Shown one piece after another: positions 34,262 through 48,194 of a stretch of 64,000 bases of DNA. Under the pieces are notes generated by a model that searched no databases, was not told where the DNA came from, and saw only the letters and a program-made list of their open reading frames with translations. The stretch covers positions 16,237,262 through 16,301,261 of the forward strand of contig NW_023998415.1 of assembly GCF_014805625.2 (NCBI RefSeq), given 5' to 3'. The stretch comes from Glossina fuscipes. Lineage: Eukaryota; Arthropoda; Insecta; Diptera; Glossinidae. Both the position numbers and the translations under genes were made by a program. The stretch's first letter is position 1. The number at the start of each line of letters is the position of its first letter.

Positions 34262-34655
34262 ATTAAATACCCTATACCATTCCACTTAATATAGTTATTC
34301 ATGCAATGAATTTTCAAAATAAGGCGAGATGGTGTGCGAAGGTGATCGTCGAAAAAGTGTTCCGATCGCAATCATTTTCAATAGCATTTGCTGTTATTGG
34401 GCAAAACAGGTACACGGCGGTGTACTAAATTCCATTAAAATCCTTCAAAAATCGGCGCCTGTATATAGAAGCAAGGCAAACAAAACAGTCTGACGGAGTG
34501 AGAGAAGATCGATTCAGAGAGTGTTTCTAAATCGATCGATATAAAAAAAGCTACTTAGTTATATCCAGTCCTCCTGGGTATTGTACACATCCACACAAAC
34601 TTAATATACCCTTGCTTACTATAGCATAAGTTCTGTAGTGTACTGTAGGGTACTA
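34262..34655 (-). repeat. TATACCCT-type repeat, short subfamily copy B
   Basis: It begins AAATACCCTATACCATTCCA and ATATAGTTATTCATGCAATG, like copies at 15337 and 50188. It continues through TCGCAATCATTTTCAATAGC and AAATCGATCGATATAAAAAA to a TTAATATACCC..GTAGGGTAC end. A plus-oriented fragment (about 34000-34130) lies just upstream. Confidence 0.7.
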
Positions 34656-35743
34656 AGAACAATGCTGAAAATATTAAAATATTGCGAAGCATACATAGAA
34701 TGTATTGATGAGAAGCTTTTGCAACGTGTACAGCAGGATCAAATCGATCAATTTACGTTTCCTTAGATTAACAAAGTTATATGTGCTTAAAGTAGTGGGT
34801 ATTTAAGATTCGAGGTAAGCTTTCTTTATGTTTTTTTTATTTAATTTGTGCTCATTACCGTTGAATAGCATCCGTATTTTGGTATTTTTAAAACTTATTA
34901 TTTATTGTGTGATTGCTTTCAAGTGTATTCCCCTAAAACGCACGCGCATACATCTTAAATATATTTTCATTCATTAATAACTGAATACTTTCACTATTAA
35001 CCATTTATTGACTCTCTGTGCGGCTTAAAAGATTGTTTTTTTTTTTTTTTTATTTTTTTTTATTTTTTCTTTTTTGGTCTTTCTTTCATTTTGTTTCTTA
35101 ATTTCTTCATCTTTATATAAGTACACGTCTCGGTTGGCATTCATTGTGAATAGTTTGTGCATGACAAATTTAATCATTCATTCATTCATTCATTCATTCA
35201 TTCATACCCTCACTCGTTCACATGTGTTTAATCATCGTTTAAATAGTTAATTAATAAGATATATATATATATATATATAAGTATGTATGTTTACATACAT
35301 ATGCATCTATGTATGAATGCATGAATGTATGGAATTACACATTCGTATGTAGACGGATAAACAAATATACCAAACAATTTATTTAGCCTGACAAAGTAGT
35401 GAATTGTTGTTATTATTGTTGTTATTTGATTTTCATTCACCATCAACTCACTGTATGCAGGCAGTCTTTAGTTATTTATAAATTCAAACAATTATTTAGA
35501 AAAATGAAAAAAAATAAAAAAAAATAAAAAAAAAAAAATAGAGAAAGAAAATAGAGAACAACACATCCTAACGTACGTGTGACAAACACTTGCATACCCA
35601 AACAAACAAACATACANNNNNNNNNNACACACACACACACACACACACACATGCTCGTTCACTCGCTTATAAAGCTTTTAAACAAAAATGTACACAATTA
35701 GTGAGATAATAATAATCAACATTGCTGGGTAAGCACTGTCACA

Positions 35744-35793
<50 letters not shown>

Positions 35794-35958
35794 TACATAC
35801 ACACACATACATACATACGCTTATAAATACAATACACATGCAAAGATACATAAACATAAAGTGCTTGTTTATATAGGCTGGTATGCAGTTAGTTGTGGGA
35901 CGGACGATCGGATTGTGTGTGACTAAGTGGCCTATAACAATGCCATAATACGATATCG

Positions 35959-35991
<33 letters not shown>

Positions 35992-38284
35992 TTATATCTA
36001 TCAGAAAAGAAAAAAGCGAGAAAGAAAGGAACAACAACAAATGAAACTATTATAGGTAGCTGCAAACAATAAGCGGATGCCGCAAATTTGGTCATATATG
36101 AATGTGTACGTAAATATACACTAGTTATGTACATGGAAAAATATCAGAGTTAGTGTTGGCGTTAGTTCGCTACATCTATATATGACTAACTGACCGACTA
36201 ACTGACTAACTAACTAACTAACTAACTGACTGCTCACTTATAACTCACTACCCAACTATACACTCAGTATACTCATATTGGCTGCTAACATTATTGCCAG
36301 TTGTTACGACTTCTGGTTACTGCTGCTGCTGCTGCTGCTGCTGCTAATGTTATTATAAATACTACAATTATTTCGTGTTATTTTATTTATTTTTTTGTTT
36401 TTTCTCAGTCTTTTCTGCTGTTACTGCTAACGCTTTAGTAGTAATAGTGGTTTCCTTTGTTAGAGTTTTATGAATGAAATCGTCGTTTATACTGTTATGC
36501 ACAGATACATGCACAGATATGTTGCATACAACAGCACTTTCAATTGTATGTTTCAGTAAATTGTAGAATATTTTGTTCTTACTTTTATTTGGTTTCCGAA
36601 TACCGCTTAATAAATTTTATTGTTTTAAAAATGTTCGTTGGGTTATTTTATATTATATCTTAAGTGGGTTGCTGTTACATATATATACGTATATACGCAC
36701 ACACACGCAGAGGCACGCAGACATATAGACAGACATGCATATAGATACACACATACTCACACACACACACACCTACAGGCACAAAAAGCATTACATAAAA
36801 TTAGAATAAGTACTGAAAATGATTGTACATTATTTTTATATGTTATATGTGACCGAAATTGAAAAACTGATTGACTTACTGACTGAATGACTGACTGGCA
36901 AACAGACAAATGGTATGACTGTATTTGGTTACCTTCCATTTGTTGTCTATTTGTTGTATTGTTAAACGTTTTTTCTATTGTTTTTTGTTGTTGTTGTTGT
37001 TGCTGTTGTTATTATTGTTGTCATTATTTATATTGTAGTTGTTTTTGTTGCTATTTTACTCATTTTCAAGTCATTATGTATGTCATTGCCAAATAGCAAT
37101 TGGAAAAACATACAATTTATTGTTCATTTGTTCAATTTTTTTTTTTTTTTTATGCTGTTTTTATTTTTTATTTATTTATTTATTTGTTTTTTTTTTTTTT
37201 TTCTCTTTTTCTTTATAATTTTAATATCAAAACTTTTAAAAAACTTACATACAATGTCATTTAATTAATTTAACAAACAATAGTTTGTAAGTAAGTAAAC
37301 ATATTTTTATAATTATGGCAGCTATGTTCATCATACTTATAAGCTCATATCTATCTCTGTCGTCAGTCAGTGTCATATAGCTTGCATCGAAACTTTGAAC
37401 TTTTTTTTTCACAATATTTTATTTACCTATCGTAGAGAGCATATCATTTCTTTATAATATTCTCCCGCACTGACCTGCATATGACCCGTATTTGCGTAGT
37501 GAGTGCGAACAACGAAATGATCTGATCGACAGCCGATCGTTGAATCGAACGATTGAAATTTCTAAGGCTTCCGTACGTTTAGCTCTCTATCCCTATCCTT
37601 ACGTTAATATCTAACGAATACCTGAATCAGTCTACGCATCCGCTTAAAATTAGCAAAAAAAAAAAAAAAGAAAAAAGCATGAAAACAAATGTCGATCACA
37701 ATATTAGACAGATTCATGAACTTTCCTTTATTGAAAGTCTTTTAGCAAAAGTCAGGAAATCACAGTATGAGTTAAGGCGAGGACGTACGAATATTGAGCC
37801 AAGGAAAATGTTTGTAATTTCATTATGTTTATGCACTCTTGAAAGCCCATCTCTCCTAAAGCTTCATGTCTCTAACTATTGATTTCTAACCAAAAAAAAA
37901 AAAAAAAAAAAAAAAATGCGGAAAAAACAAATGCCTGTAGAAAGTATTTACGTACATTTAAAAGCATTTCAAGGCAGACATAAGTGAGTGCGGTCTCATT
38001 CCAGATAAATGTTGTATGGATATCGCGTTGAAAGCGATTTAAAAAAAGTCAGTCACTGTTTGATCTATAAAATTATCTGATTTTTTTTTAAATATATGAT
38101 AAAAGCCGCATACCTACGATCCTAGAATAGCACAATAATAGTACAAATTAACAAGAGTTTTATTACACTAAAAAGCATGCTCATAACAGATTTAGGAGAA
38201 CCTTTCCTTGTGTTGCGATTTTTTGAAACGACGCATACATAACACAATTCTAAAACTTTCATTTAAGGTTAGTGCTACGCAGAA
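34656..38284. other. Microsatellite-rich noncoding DNA
   Basis: No supported gene. It has (TTCA)n at 35174-35206, (TA)n at 35259-35278, (AC)n on the right of the gap and at 35747-35790 followed by (ATAC)n, (AACT)n at about 36184-36231, (CTG)n at 36319-36345, (TTG)n at 36986-37020 and a run of 25 A (37892-37916). The 67-codon frame at 37679-37882 has mixed composition but no other support. Confidence 0.55.
35617..35626. other. Assembly gap (10 N)
   Basis: Ten undefined bases sit directly before an (AC)n tract (35627-35650). A collapsed microsatellite is the probable cause. Confidence 0.95.
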
Positions 38285-38384
38285 AGATTTAAGATGTACC
38301 CATCTTTTATTAGACCGCTTGATTCAGAATCATAATCTGCATTGATTTAAGCCCTGTCTGTCTCCCCATATCACTAATGTTATG
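38285..38384 (+). repeat. TATACCCT-type repeat fragment cut by a retroelement
   Basis: AAGATGTACCCATCTTTTAT, GATTCAGAATCATAATCTGC and ATTGATTTAAGCCCTGTCTG are plus-orientation family words. The copy stops at the left target-site duplicate of the insertion that starts at 38385. Confidence 0.65.
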
Positions 38385-39227
38385 GGGAGATAAACTATGC
38401 TTTGCATAGAAGTGCCGAAACTCTCACCTCCAAGTGGTGATTACCGGAAACGGTTCGACCGGCGAAGAAGAGTTTGAGGCATTGGACTATTATAACTCGG
38501 CGACGAGTTTTCCGATAGATGATTTTAGGGGTTCACCGGGATATAGATTTTTATATCTTCTCAGAAGCTATTACTATAAAGGAAAATCTAACCAGACTCA
38601 ATGGTAGCTGGTTTGCATAAGTATTACGATATAGTAATTAGTGAGAGAGCATGGAAATCTGGACATGCCAGATGATACGCCCGAAAACTATATATCTTGA
38701 AGAAAGGTAGTCGGGAATTGGCTAACCGGGACTGTATGGTTGAGTCCAAAAGCAAGAGTGATGTATTACAATAAGTAATACAAAGCGCAATGGAAAGCTA
38801 AAGGTTTTGTAGACAAATTTTAAACACCACGGGGGTCAGGAGCCGACTCACGGGGCTTGATATGATGTATCAAGAAAGTGCGCTGGAAAGTACATCAGTT
38901 AATACTTGTGAGCCCTGACTGCTTGGGTACGGCCCTTCGGGGGAGTATCGTGGTGGCTGTGGTTTTCACCATTCCATAACGATTGGAATAATTTCGAGGT
39001 GAAGATAGGTCTCACCACCTACCAGAGTGGTGGTTCATATGGCCATACACAATGAACTATCTGCGAACCTCAGGGTAAGAGAGGCCCCCTTATTAGGGGA
39101 TTGTCTCTCCCCCTAGGGGGTGATCACTCAACTCAATTGAGCGCCTATGGTTGTAGGCAACTCGTCTGATTAAGACATCAAGCCAGGTGCAGACGTTAAA
39201 CCCCTCAAAGCGATCACTAATGTTATG
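38370..39227 (+). mobile_element. Retroelement-like insertion with 15-bp target-site duplication
   Basis: ATCACTAATGTTATG occurs at 38370-38384 and again at 39213-39227, flanking an 828-bp insert (38385-39212) of clearly higher G+C than its surroundings. There are no terminal inverted repeats and no long A tail. Near the left end a 64-codon frame (38413-38604, stop 38605-38607) includes GEEEFEALDYYNSATSFPID; the remaining 600 bp look untranslated. A 15-bp duplication without inverted repeats suits target-primed reverse transcription, so a 5'-truncated LINE 3' end is the best reading, with plus orientation assumed. A SINE-like element is possible. I do not recognise the family. Confidence 0.7.
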
Positions 39228-39860
39228 TTGTTGTTATTACAATATATTATAATCTTTTTCTATGATAGATATAGGAGAGTGCAAGGAAAACTCTTACTTT
39301 TAGCAGACACAAACACGGAAAACACATAGCTTTTGCCTCCCATGGGAGTCACATGGAGAGAGAAGCCTATACGCAGAATTTAATCGCAATTTAATGAAAT
39401 ATTTTCAGCATTTTGGAAACACTTTTATATTCATTTTTAATATTTATTTCATTCTTTTTTAGAGTGGACTCTCTCTCTTTAAAATGAAGATATGCTGACA
39501 ATGTTTGATGAAAGCTTGGCAGAAGATGCCTGCCTTCTTAGGTATAATGTTATAATTAATCGATGACTTTGTTTTTTTGCCCTTGTCGCATCTCTTGCTA
39601 AGGAGCTTTCCCCATTTAGTGTCCGTTTGTGTTGTAAAATACGATACTTATGAGCATGTTTGGATTTCTTAGGCAATCAAGTTGTTGTTGTTGTAAGAAG
39701 AAGACATATCTGCCTGAAAAATAAATGCGATTCGTCTGCAAATATATCGATTGCCATCAATAGTTGTTAAAAACTTATGAATTATAACCATTGCCTACAT
39801 AATGGTATAATGTGAAGTGCTAAGGCGATGCTATAAATAGTTTTCAAATCCCAAAAATGA
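39228..39860. other. Noncoding DNA
   Basis: No supported gene. A TATAAATAG word at 39831-39839 lies just upstream of the coding-like frame that begins at 39861. Confidence 0.45.
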
Positions 39861-40086
39861 TTCTCTTTTAATATTCAGGAATTCAAATATGCAAATGCCG
39901 TCCAGAAGTCATCCGAAGGGACTATCTCTTTTATCGGGGCTAACAACAATATCATTTTAAACGAAAGCCATTCATCTCGAGCCTTGATCACTGTGATCAT
40001 GCGAAGAACTGACCATGGCCCCGATTCTTCTATAAGTATTGTTAGCGAAGGATGTTTCAATGCATTTATTTCGAGGCTTCTATGCG
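39861..40086 (+). other. Coding-like segment open on both strands
   Basis: The plus frame runs from 39861 into the T run at 40087 and includes FKYANAVQKSSEGTISFIGA and SSRALITVIMRRTDHGPDSS. An acceptor-like TAATATTCAG ends at 39878, giving a phase-0 exon from 39879. The minus strand is also open (to about 39875), with ITVIKARDEWLSFKMI among its residues. Base composition is more balanced than in flanking DNA. I cannot tell which strand is coding and do not recognise either product. The 29-T run (40087-40115) adjoining it could be the tail of a minus-strand retrocopy. Confidence 0.35.
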
Positions 40087-40115
40087 TTTTTTTTTTTTTT
40101 TTTTTTTTTTTTTTT

Positions 40116-40458
40116 GAGCATTTTGGAAAATAACTCACTAAACTTGACTTCAATTTCAATGCAATCATTAATATCAACGAAAAGCCTTAAGACTAAGACC
40201 GCATTGCATGATTAGCATGTGTGAGTGGCAAGCTATTGTCTAAATTTATGTACTTATGCAGCTTCTTACGAAAGAGTGTTTTTTTTTTTTTTTCTGTTTA
40301 GAAAGTTGAAAGAAGGAAATTCAACGAAGCATGTTTTTTTTTTTTTTAATTTCCATTATCACATATTAACTTTCACATGATATAACGGACTTGTGATGAT
40401 GGGTCGCGGAAAGTTTTTCTCGCTAAAATGATTATATTACGCATCCACATATTGTATT

Positions 40459-40499
<41 letters not shown>

Positions 40500-40702
40500 G
40501 TGTATTTCATTCACACATAAATTGCTCATCTCATTTGTATGTTAAAGTTACACATATTTCTATTTCGGGCTTTTTTTATTTTTTTTTTTTTATTATTATT
40601 ATTTTCTTGTCTCTATGAGTCACAAACTATCTGTGGATATGACGTTATAAGTATATATGGCAGTGAAGTCAATGTTTCTGAAACCAAGAGAAAAAGATAT
40701 AC

Positions 40703-40736
<34 letters not shown>

Positions 40737-42819
40737 CTAAAGAAAACAGAGAAAAAAAAAATACAGAACGGACGGATGTTTGCAAAATATACCTACACTC
40801 AAGCATAAGCGCGGACACATTTACACAAATATCCGCGAACAATACAATTTTATATGGCACGCTTTCAGCGCAATTGCCATAAAAAGATTCGATCTGATCA
40901 GCTGCGTCATACTTGTCACATAGAGACAAATGAAAACAAAAAAAAAAAAAAAACAAAAAGAGAAACGAAAAAGTAGAAGGAAAGAAGAAAAAAAACAAAA
41001 AAAAAAAAAAGAATAAATAAAAAATAAGAAAGAAAAACACGCTGCATACAATAACTGCGTGGTGCACAAGTTGTATTTAAAATTCTACTGCAATCATTTT
41101 GCAACAACGTACATTTGCTATTCATAATGCATACACTTCCACTTCCACGGGCAAACATATAATTCGCAGTGGAAGTAGAGAATATCCGTTCGCCAAAGTT
41201 TCACAGGCATACACATGCAGATATATATGTATATATGTATATATATATATATATTTATATATACATGCATGTATATATATATATACAATAGCAACAAAAA
41301 CCGGATGTTGTGGGAATTTTTTTTTTTTTTTTTTTTTATTATTTTTTTTTTTTTATATATAAACTTGTCTTGTTTTTTTTCTGCAAAAAGCTTTTGCTGT
41401 CATCAACGTTGTCGTAGCTGTCGTTGCTGCCGTTGACACTGCAGTGACTATAAACTGTGTAAAGCCAAAACGCGACAGCCATAAATACATACTTCCATAA
41501 ATACTGTTTATTAAATAAAATAAAAAATAATAATAATAAAAATGATGATAATAACATGAATGAACTGTGAAAATAAAAAAAATTTAAAAAAAAATAAAAA
41601 AAAAAAACAATAAATATAAAATACACACTCACAATGGAACGCACCACACTATAACGCATATTTTGAATATCATGCAGTCCAGATAAAGTGAAGCAAATGA
41701 GCAAACTTTAGTCACCTTAGCATATAATCTAACCGAGGGTGTATTCGTGGGCAACATTTTTTTTGAAAATCAACGACATTCTGCATGCACTAACTAAGAA
41801 TGTTTGCCTTCTTCCTCTCGCACCAATCGCATCAAAAAGCTAAAATTGAAATTTGTTGCGGCGATTGACTATTGCTTTGGCCGCATTCCATTCACTCTTC
41901 TCCATGCTTTTGACGACTAAGTTTACCACGAAGCAAAAACGTTGCAAGACAATTAAATTGAAATTTCACTTGGAATTGTCACGTTGCCCACTATATATAC
42001 CTTATGCAATCACTTATCCATGTTTCTAGTTTTTCTTCGTTTTTTTTTTTTCGAATGCTACGAATCATATAACAAAATTAATATACTCATATACTCATAC
42101 TGTTCGTATAGTTAGCATAAAAAGCAATATAGCAAAGAGACGAAATTCATGTGGGGGTTTCCAACTAACGCCTCTGACAATAAAGCCAACCAGCAATCAA
42201 AAAACATAAAAAAAAAAACACGATCTACAATACGTGTATGAGAAGTATGCGCTTACACGCTCTGAATCGAATTATGGATACGTAACACTGATAGCTAAGG
42301 TATCGAAACGTTTTCAATCTATTCTTTCATTACTCTTTATACGTAAACTATGAAAAAAATTTAAATATCTTACTTCCATTCTATTCCCTTCGAACTCAGT
42401 CCTTTGCAAAGTGGATCCCTTATAACTATACGCATAACAAAATATATTATGATCAAGGTGCCCGTAACTTGTAAACTATACCCACTGAAGGTAGATATTT
42501 TATTAAAAACCTCTCCACTCGTAGACTATTTAAGAAGAAAAGGATAAAAAAGACCTTAGGCAATTCTCAAGAACTTTATAAGGCCTGCGTATGTATACCG
42601 GTCTTTTAAATGAATTTACTGAGACCCTATAATATGTAAGATGTCGAAAAAACAAAGAAATAGGTGAGTGCATGTACGAGCGTTGTGTACAAACTGAAAT
42701 ATAAATTTACTTAATTACGACGACGACGACGACGATGATGATAATTATAACTAGAGTTGCTTCAGTTGCCATTAGTGGGCTGTAATGCATAATAACGGTA
42801 TTAATCATTCATTATGACT

Positions 42820-42860
<41 letters not shown>

Positions 42861-44082
42861 AATGTTCATTCATGAAAATCGTACGAATTCATACAACGCC
42901 TTTCACATACTTGCAATATCGTTTTGGTAATCATTACGTTACCAAAAGAGATTTACGGACTGTGTGAATATAAATAATTAACCGTTATCTTTTCTCTTCT
43001 TTGGAATAGCCAGCCATATGAATGTTATAATGAATTTCATTAATTAGAAATTATAGAACGCAATAATGTAGTGCTTTACTTTTATGAATCGATCATTTCC
43101 TTCTCACAGCTTCCTATCGGCGAACTGCATCTTAAATTCTAAAGGTTCCTAATCAAAAAATATATATAATTTGTGCAATTTTTTTAAGGTACACACACAC
43201 ACACACACATACACACACACGCGCGCGCGCGCACAAACACACACAAACACACACAACTTTACCTTAATCACAATTGAATTTAATCATTTCGACGGAATTT
43301 CACAATAACACACAGACCTAATAAACTTTTTTTTATTTTTTTTTTTTATTTATTTATTTATTTTTTTTTATTTAACATCCTAAATGCAGCTATTGCTTTG
43401 GTGCGTGTGCCTTCAAATGCAAATCATAACTTCTTCAATGCGTATCCTTGCATTATATCATTGTTTCGGTCCCTTCCGTCTATCAATAAGGAAGTTTTCC
43501 CAAATTTCCACTACTTTTCAGTTGTAAATTGAAAATTTCTTATTCTCTATGTTGTTTGTGATTTTTTTTATATATACTTCTTCTTCTGTTTTTTTCATTC
43601 CGCTTGTCTGCATAAATGACTTTTTCATAAGCGCACGCGTGGGTGTCCATTACATTTATATAATATTTGCATGATTTGATTTTGTTGCGTTCGTTTCTTT
43701 TAATCATAATAACTGCACGTTTGCTTTTGATTATTCAAAACTAACCGCCTTCGCATCAATGCCTATCCTCGTTGCAGTACGAAAACGTACGAAAAGTCTT
43801 CACAACGCATTCGAAAACTAATCATTGTTTTGTTTCACGGTTTGCCGCAATTATCGTAATAATTAGTTTCTTATACAATATTGCGTACGATTGTTTTTGG
43901 ACGACAATGGCATTGACTTTTGATGGATCAGGAAATAAGCGAACATGCTTGATAATTAAACTGAATCATAATCGATGCAATTGACTACTACTATTTGCGA
44001 TGTTTTCCCCGCGCACTTACTTATCAACATCGATTTATTGCTTTTTTTTTTTCTTTTCTTTTCTTTTCTTTTTTTTATTCAG
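40116..44082. other. AT-rich noncoding DNA with dense simple repeats
   Basis: No supported gene. It holds (TA)n then (TG)n near 40458-40503, A-rich tracts at 40700-40760 and 40930-41030, T runs at 41318-41354, a (CGA)n tract (about 42718-42740), (TA)n (42822-42854) and a compound (AC)n/(GC)n tract (43191-43254). Long frames here translate homopolymers (poly-F, poly-K) and are not genes. Confidence 0.55.
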
Positions 44083-44179
44083 TCCGGAGGAAATTTCTCT
44101 ACTGCCTAATTGAATGAATGGTTAAAGCAATAAGTAAAAATTGCAAAAATAGATTTTTATTACGCGTAAGCCAAGCACG

Positions 44180-44392
44180 ATGACATACATTGGAAGCTGC
44201 AGTTGTATGTGCAATTTTGACAAAAGGGATTTCGCTAATTCGATCTACAATCTTATAGGAAACATATGCGGGGAATGCAAGTATACTCAAGGCAGCGATG
44301 ACTTCCTATTCTTACAAGATGATAAACCAAATTTGAATGCTGGTCTCGTTGATTTTCGTACAGGTTTGGGTGGCCTCGTAAATTTTATATAA
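44180..44392 (+). CDS. Unrecognised cysteine-containing small open reading frame
   Basis: The 70-codon frame begins MTYIGSCSCMCNFDKRDFAN and continues with a Cys pair in NICGECKY, an acidic middle (GSDDFLFLQDD) and a Gly-rich end (FRTGLGGLVNFI). Composition is balanced and unlike homopolymer-driven frames nearby. No signal peptide is present; if real, it may be a terminal exon (possible acceptor GAAGCTGCAG at about 44201). A separate strong acceptor TTTATTCAG at 44082 precedes only nine codons (SGGNFSTA, stop). The family is unknown. Confidence 0.25.
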   Translation: MTYIGSCSCMCNFDKRDFANSIYNLIGNICGECKYTQGSDDFLFLQDDKPNLNAGLVDFRTGLGGLVNFI

Positions 44393-44399
44393 GATATCA

Positions 44400-47300
44400 T
44401 AGAACTTGATTCAAAAATCCAAAATTCTCTAATCAGAATTTTTTTGGCAAACAAACTTTTACGCTTTCTAGATGCAATCACCAATTGATGTCCAAAAATT
44501 GCGGAATGTGCCTTTTGTGCGTTAAAAATAAATTATACAAAAAAAAAAAAAAAAAGGGAGAGAAATACTTTGGTCTTAGCGAACGGCACAAGGAAAAATT
44601 ATTTTCTTCCCAAGATCCGTTTTATATGATCATATATATTATCTGCTTTCGCGCTTCCGTTCGTCAATTACATTTCGTTGTAGTTACCTGGCTTGGATAT
44701 TATTTTGTATACCATCAGAGCGTTTAAGGTCTCTCTTGACTAACGAAGTAACTTGAGATATACTCTTACCGTAATGCCTTCTTAGACGTTCCGGGGGCAC
44801 TTGCACAGTGCAAAACTTGCATAAATTTATGCTTGAAATATGTAGAACATGTATACGATGAGCGCAATCATGGTTGTGCGCTGGCTATGACTACTCGTGA
44901 ACAGATGGTATAAGGGTAGAAGATGTGCATATATGTAGATATTTCTAGACTAATGTCCTCTGTCAGCGGTAGGTTACAGTTTTTCGTTTATTCTAGATGT
45001 GGCTAGATGTGTGCGCGACATGTACATTCACAAATCTTATATAATCTTCGATAATCACTTATAAAACAGTTTCTCTGTGTTTCATATGCAAATCGCTTGC
45101 ATCGCATGATGCGAACCGTATCATTAAGGAACAGACGAGGAGACGGAAATGGTTAAATGTACTTGCAAGGCTCATCTTTAATTTTTCGATACTCGGTGAC
45201 GCATAAGTGATCAATGAGGTTTCATTTGCTTACTTTGAAGAAAAATTCAGGAATTGCCTTATGACCGCATGACATTAGGAAAATTCGTTTTGTTCACCGT
45301 TTAAATCGCTTAATCTATTTTTTTTTGTTCTATTCATTATCATATCATCATCCGATTATCATAATGTTGTGTGTGATCTTATATCGTATTATTAGCATAA
45401 ATTTTTCGCATATAACATATATGGCGAAATTTGCGTAATTTTCACATAATAATGTAGTTTTTTTTGAATTAAAATCTGCTTTATGCGTTGCTTGGTACGC
45501 CTTCCATTTGCATTATGACACATTCTCGGACAGCAATACCAGCTAAATGAATATGAATGCTTAGTTGCCGGCCACTTTGTCTCGGTGTCTTTTCACTGAC
45601 ATTAATCAGTGACAGTGCGAGATGTCTCTTGCCTTGATTTTCTTTTTTTTTTTTTCCTTTTTTTTTTTTATATTTATTTATTTATTTATCAATTATACGC
45701 AATTTATTCATACTGTATTGTTATCTGTGTACAGTGTGTACGGAGAGATGGTGGTAGGAATATCTCCAGATTAGTTTTAGAAGAGAAAAAAGAAGAAACA
45801 ATATTTATATATATAAACATATTAATACATATTAGGTTCTTAAGAAAATTCGTGGCGGCTATTCCGAATAGATGGTTTTAGAGTCATATAAGAAGCCATA
45901 TATATAGCGTCTGGGGGAAGTGAAAGTCTTTGCATAGTTACATGAAAAATGAGCCAACATTGCAATGCAGAAGACTGACACGTTCGCATCAAACTGGACA
46001 TAAATGTTTTGTGGATCAATCGTTTTTGAAAAGAGAGATAATAAGCGACGAAAGTTAAGTTATTTTTAGGCAATAATGAGCGAAAAATGTCGTTGCCTAA
46101 GATGAATAAAGTTGGACAAGCGATGCCAACGCCCATATTGAACTTACGTAAGATTGTTCTTTGCGTTTGATGGAAATGAAGGAGAGAAAATTAATCATAT
46201 ATAATGGGTTAGTAAAATCTAGTCAAATTCCAAACTATATAGACAACAATCAATGCGATTAAATTGCGCGAAATTGATGTAAAGTCAAGGCATCGTCTTC
46301 CGACACAGCACACACAAATCATCATTATAAAATGACTCATCAAAAATTCGATGAGATTAGTTGGGACATTTTAATGCATTCACCGTATAATTAGCATCTT
46401 GCCTGATCCGATTAGTGTTTTTCTCGCTCTCTGCATGGCTCCTTTAATGATGAAAAACTGATCTGAAGCTGATCTGAAATTCAACTTTCCGCCCAGAAAT
46501 CCAAGAAGAACTATAATGCTGTTATAATGATTTCATTAGAATATTTTCATTCGAACTTTGGTGCAAAATGCCACAACGTTTTCTTTTTCTTCTTCTATTT
46601 AATCCAAGTCAATTCAAACGGAAAATTGAGGAAATTCGCTTTAAAGTCGGATACCGATCACTTCAAACAAATATGTAAATATCATTGTATTTTTATATAC
46701 AATGAAGAATGCGCTTGTTGAGAACGGGTTAAGCCTATTGCTAAATTAGCTATCTCTCTCTCTCTCTCTCTCACTGGGTGATATTGAATTGATTTGTTTT
46801 TAAATCGATAGTGGACGTCTTTAGGATTTTCAAAACTACAGACGAAAGACGAATGATCAAGCGGTCGAAGAGTTTTGTTTTTTAGGCTAATGAACATAGC
46901 TTACAAACTAGTGTTCATGTGCACCCATCAGCAAGCTATGACATGTCCTATAACTTACCATAAAACATGAATAAAAATTATTTCCATTTTTACAGAGATT
47001 GTGAGCGTTCAATAAATGCTATATATATTTATATATGATATAATAAATTTATTCTTCAGAAATCTGCTTTGCATACATTTGCATAAATTTCGTTTTCATA
47101 TTTGATATACGGGTTACCAAGCTTACTAGGCGTTCTTTAGAGAAGATGAGAAATAATGAATGAAAACATTATCGCCCGGGTAGGCCGACCATTCTCTGCG
47201 TGTTATTCATTGTACTTAATAGTTTACTCTCTAACGATAGGATAGATTTTCAATCGATTCCCATTCTATTCAATCGAATTTTGCTCATTAAGAGAAAAAT

Positions 47301-47682
47301 CATAATTTATTTCCTTACTTTTTACGATCGAATGCAATTCCTTGCCAATCCTAGTCAATCACACTCTTGAGAAAATATCATATATATTTCATCAAAAAAA
47401 TTAATACACGATATAATATTTGATAAAATATTTTCACATACAGGTTACAGATTCTCAATACGTATGCAGATGCTTTGTCTTACTGTAAGCGAATGCTTTA
47501 GGCAAATTAATTGTTAATTAAGTTCATTCCTCTAAAAAAAGTTTTGATATCAAAATCAATGTAAAGAAGAATAAGAAGAAGAAGTAAAGAAAGGAAAAAT
47601 TTAATATCTATTTACTCTGCTCGATAAAATTTCGCCAAAGGCAGCCCTACTTGTTTCAGAGGTCTATTATGACAAACAAGCA

Positions 47683-47724
<42 letters not shown>

Positions 47725-48151
47725 ATATATAATGCTATATAGAATTGCATACGATGTTCGCAATAATTAGATCGCTGAAGGTAATATATACAGGGTTTGT
47801 ATGAGCATGAGATTGTGCCATCATATTACCATGTAATGGAACCTCACTGCTTAATTGAAGTTGAATAGTTAATATGTTTCAATGCATTTACGGCTAAGTA
47901 TATAAGTTGAGGTTATTAGAAATTTGACACGGACTGATTTTAGCAATTTCTTGTTTTTTTTTTTTTCAATATAATTACGGTGAATGGCCTAACTTCCTTA
48001 TTTTCACTTTATCAACTCTTGTAAAACAAAATGATGTAATAAACAAATTTTTTTATAAAAGTTTGTAAATATCCCTTTTGGGTGATTAAAATTTTTGTTT
48101 GCTACATACTATTAGTGTATGCATGTAAGAATGCATTTGTGTTTGTCTTTG

Positions 48152-48194
<43 letters not shown>

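Noticed and set aside
35678..36040. 120-codon frame with Tyr-Ile and Val-Cys repeats
   Set aside because: It reads (TA)n and (AC)n microsatellites.
40669..41067. 132-codon minus-strand frame and neighbours rich in Phe
   Set aside because: They translate A/T homopolymer tracts.
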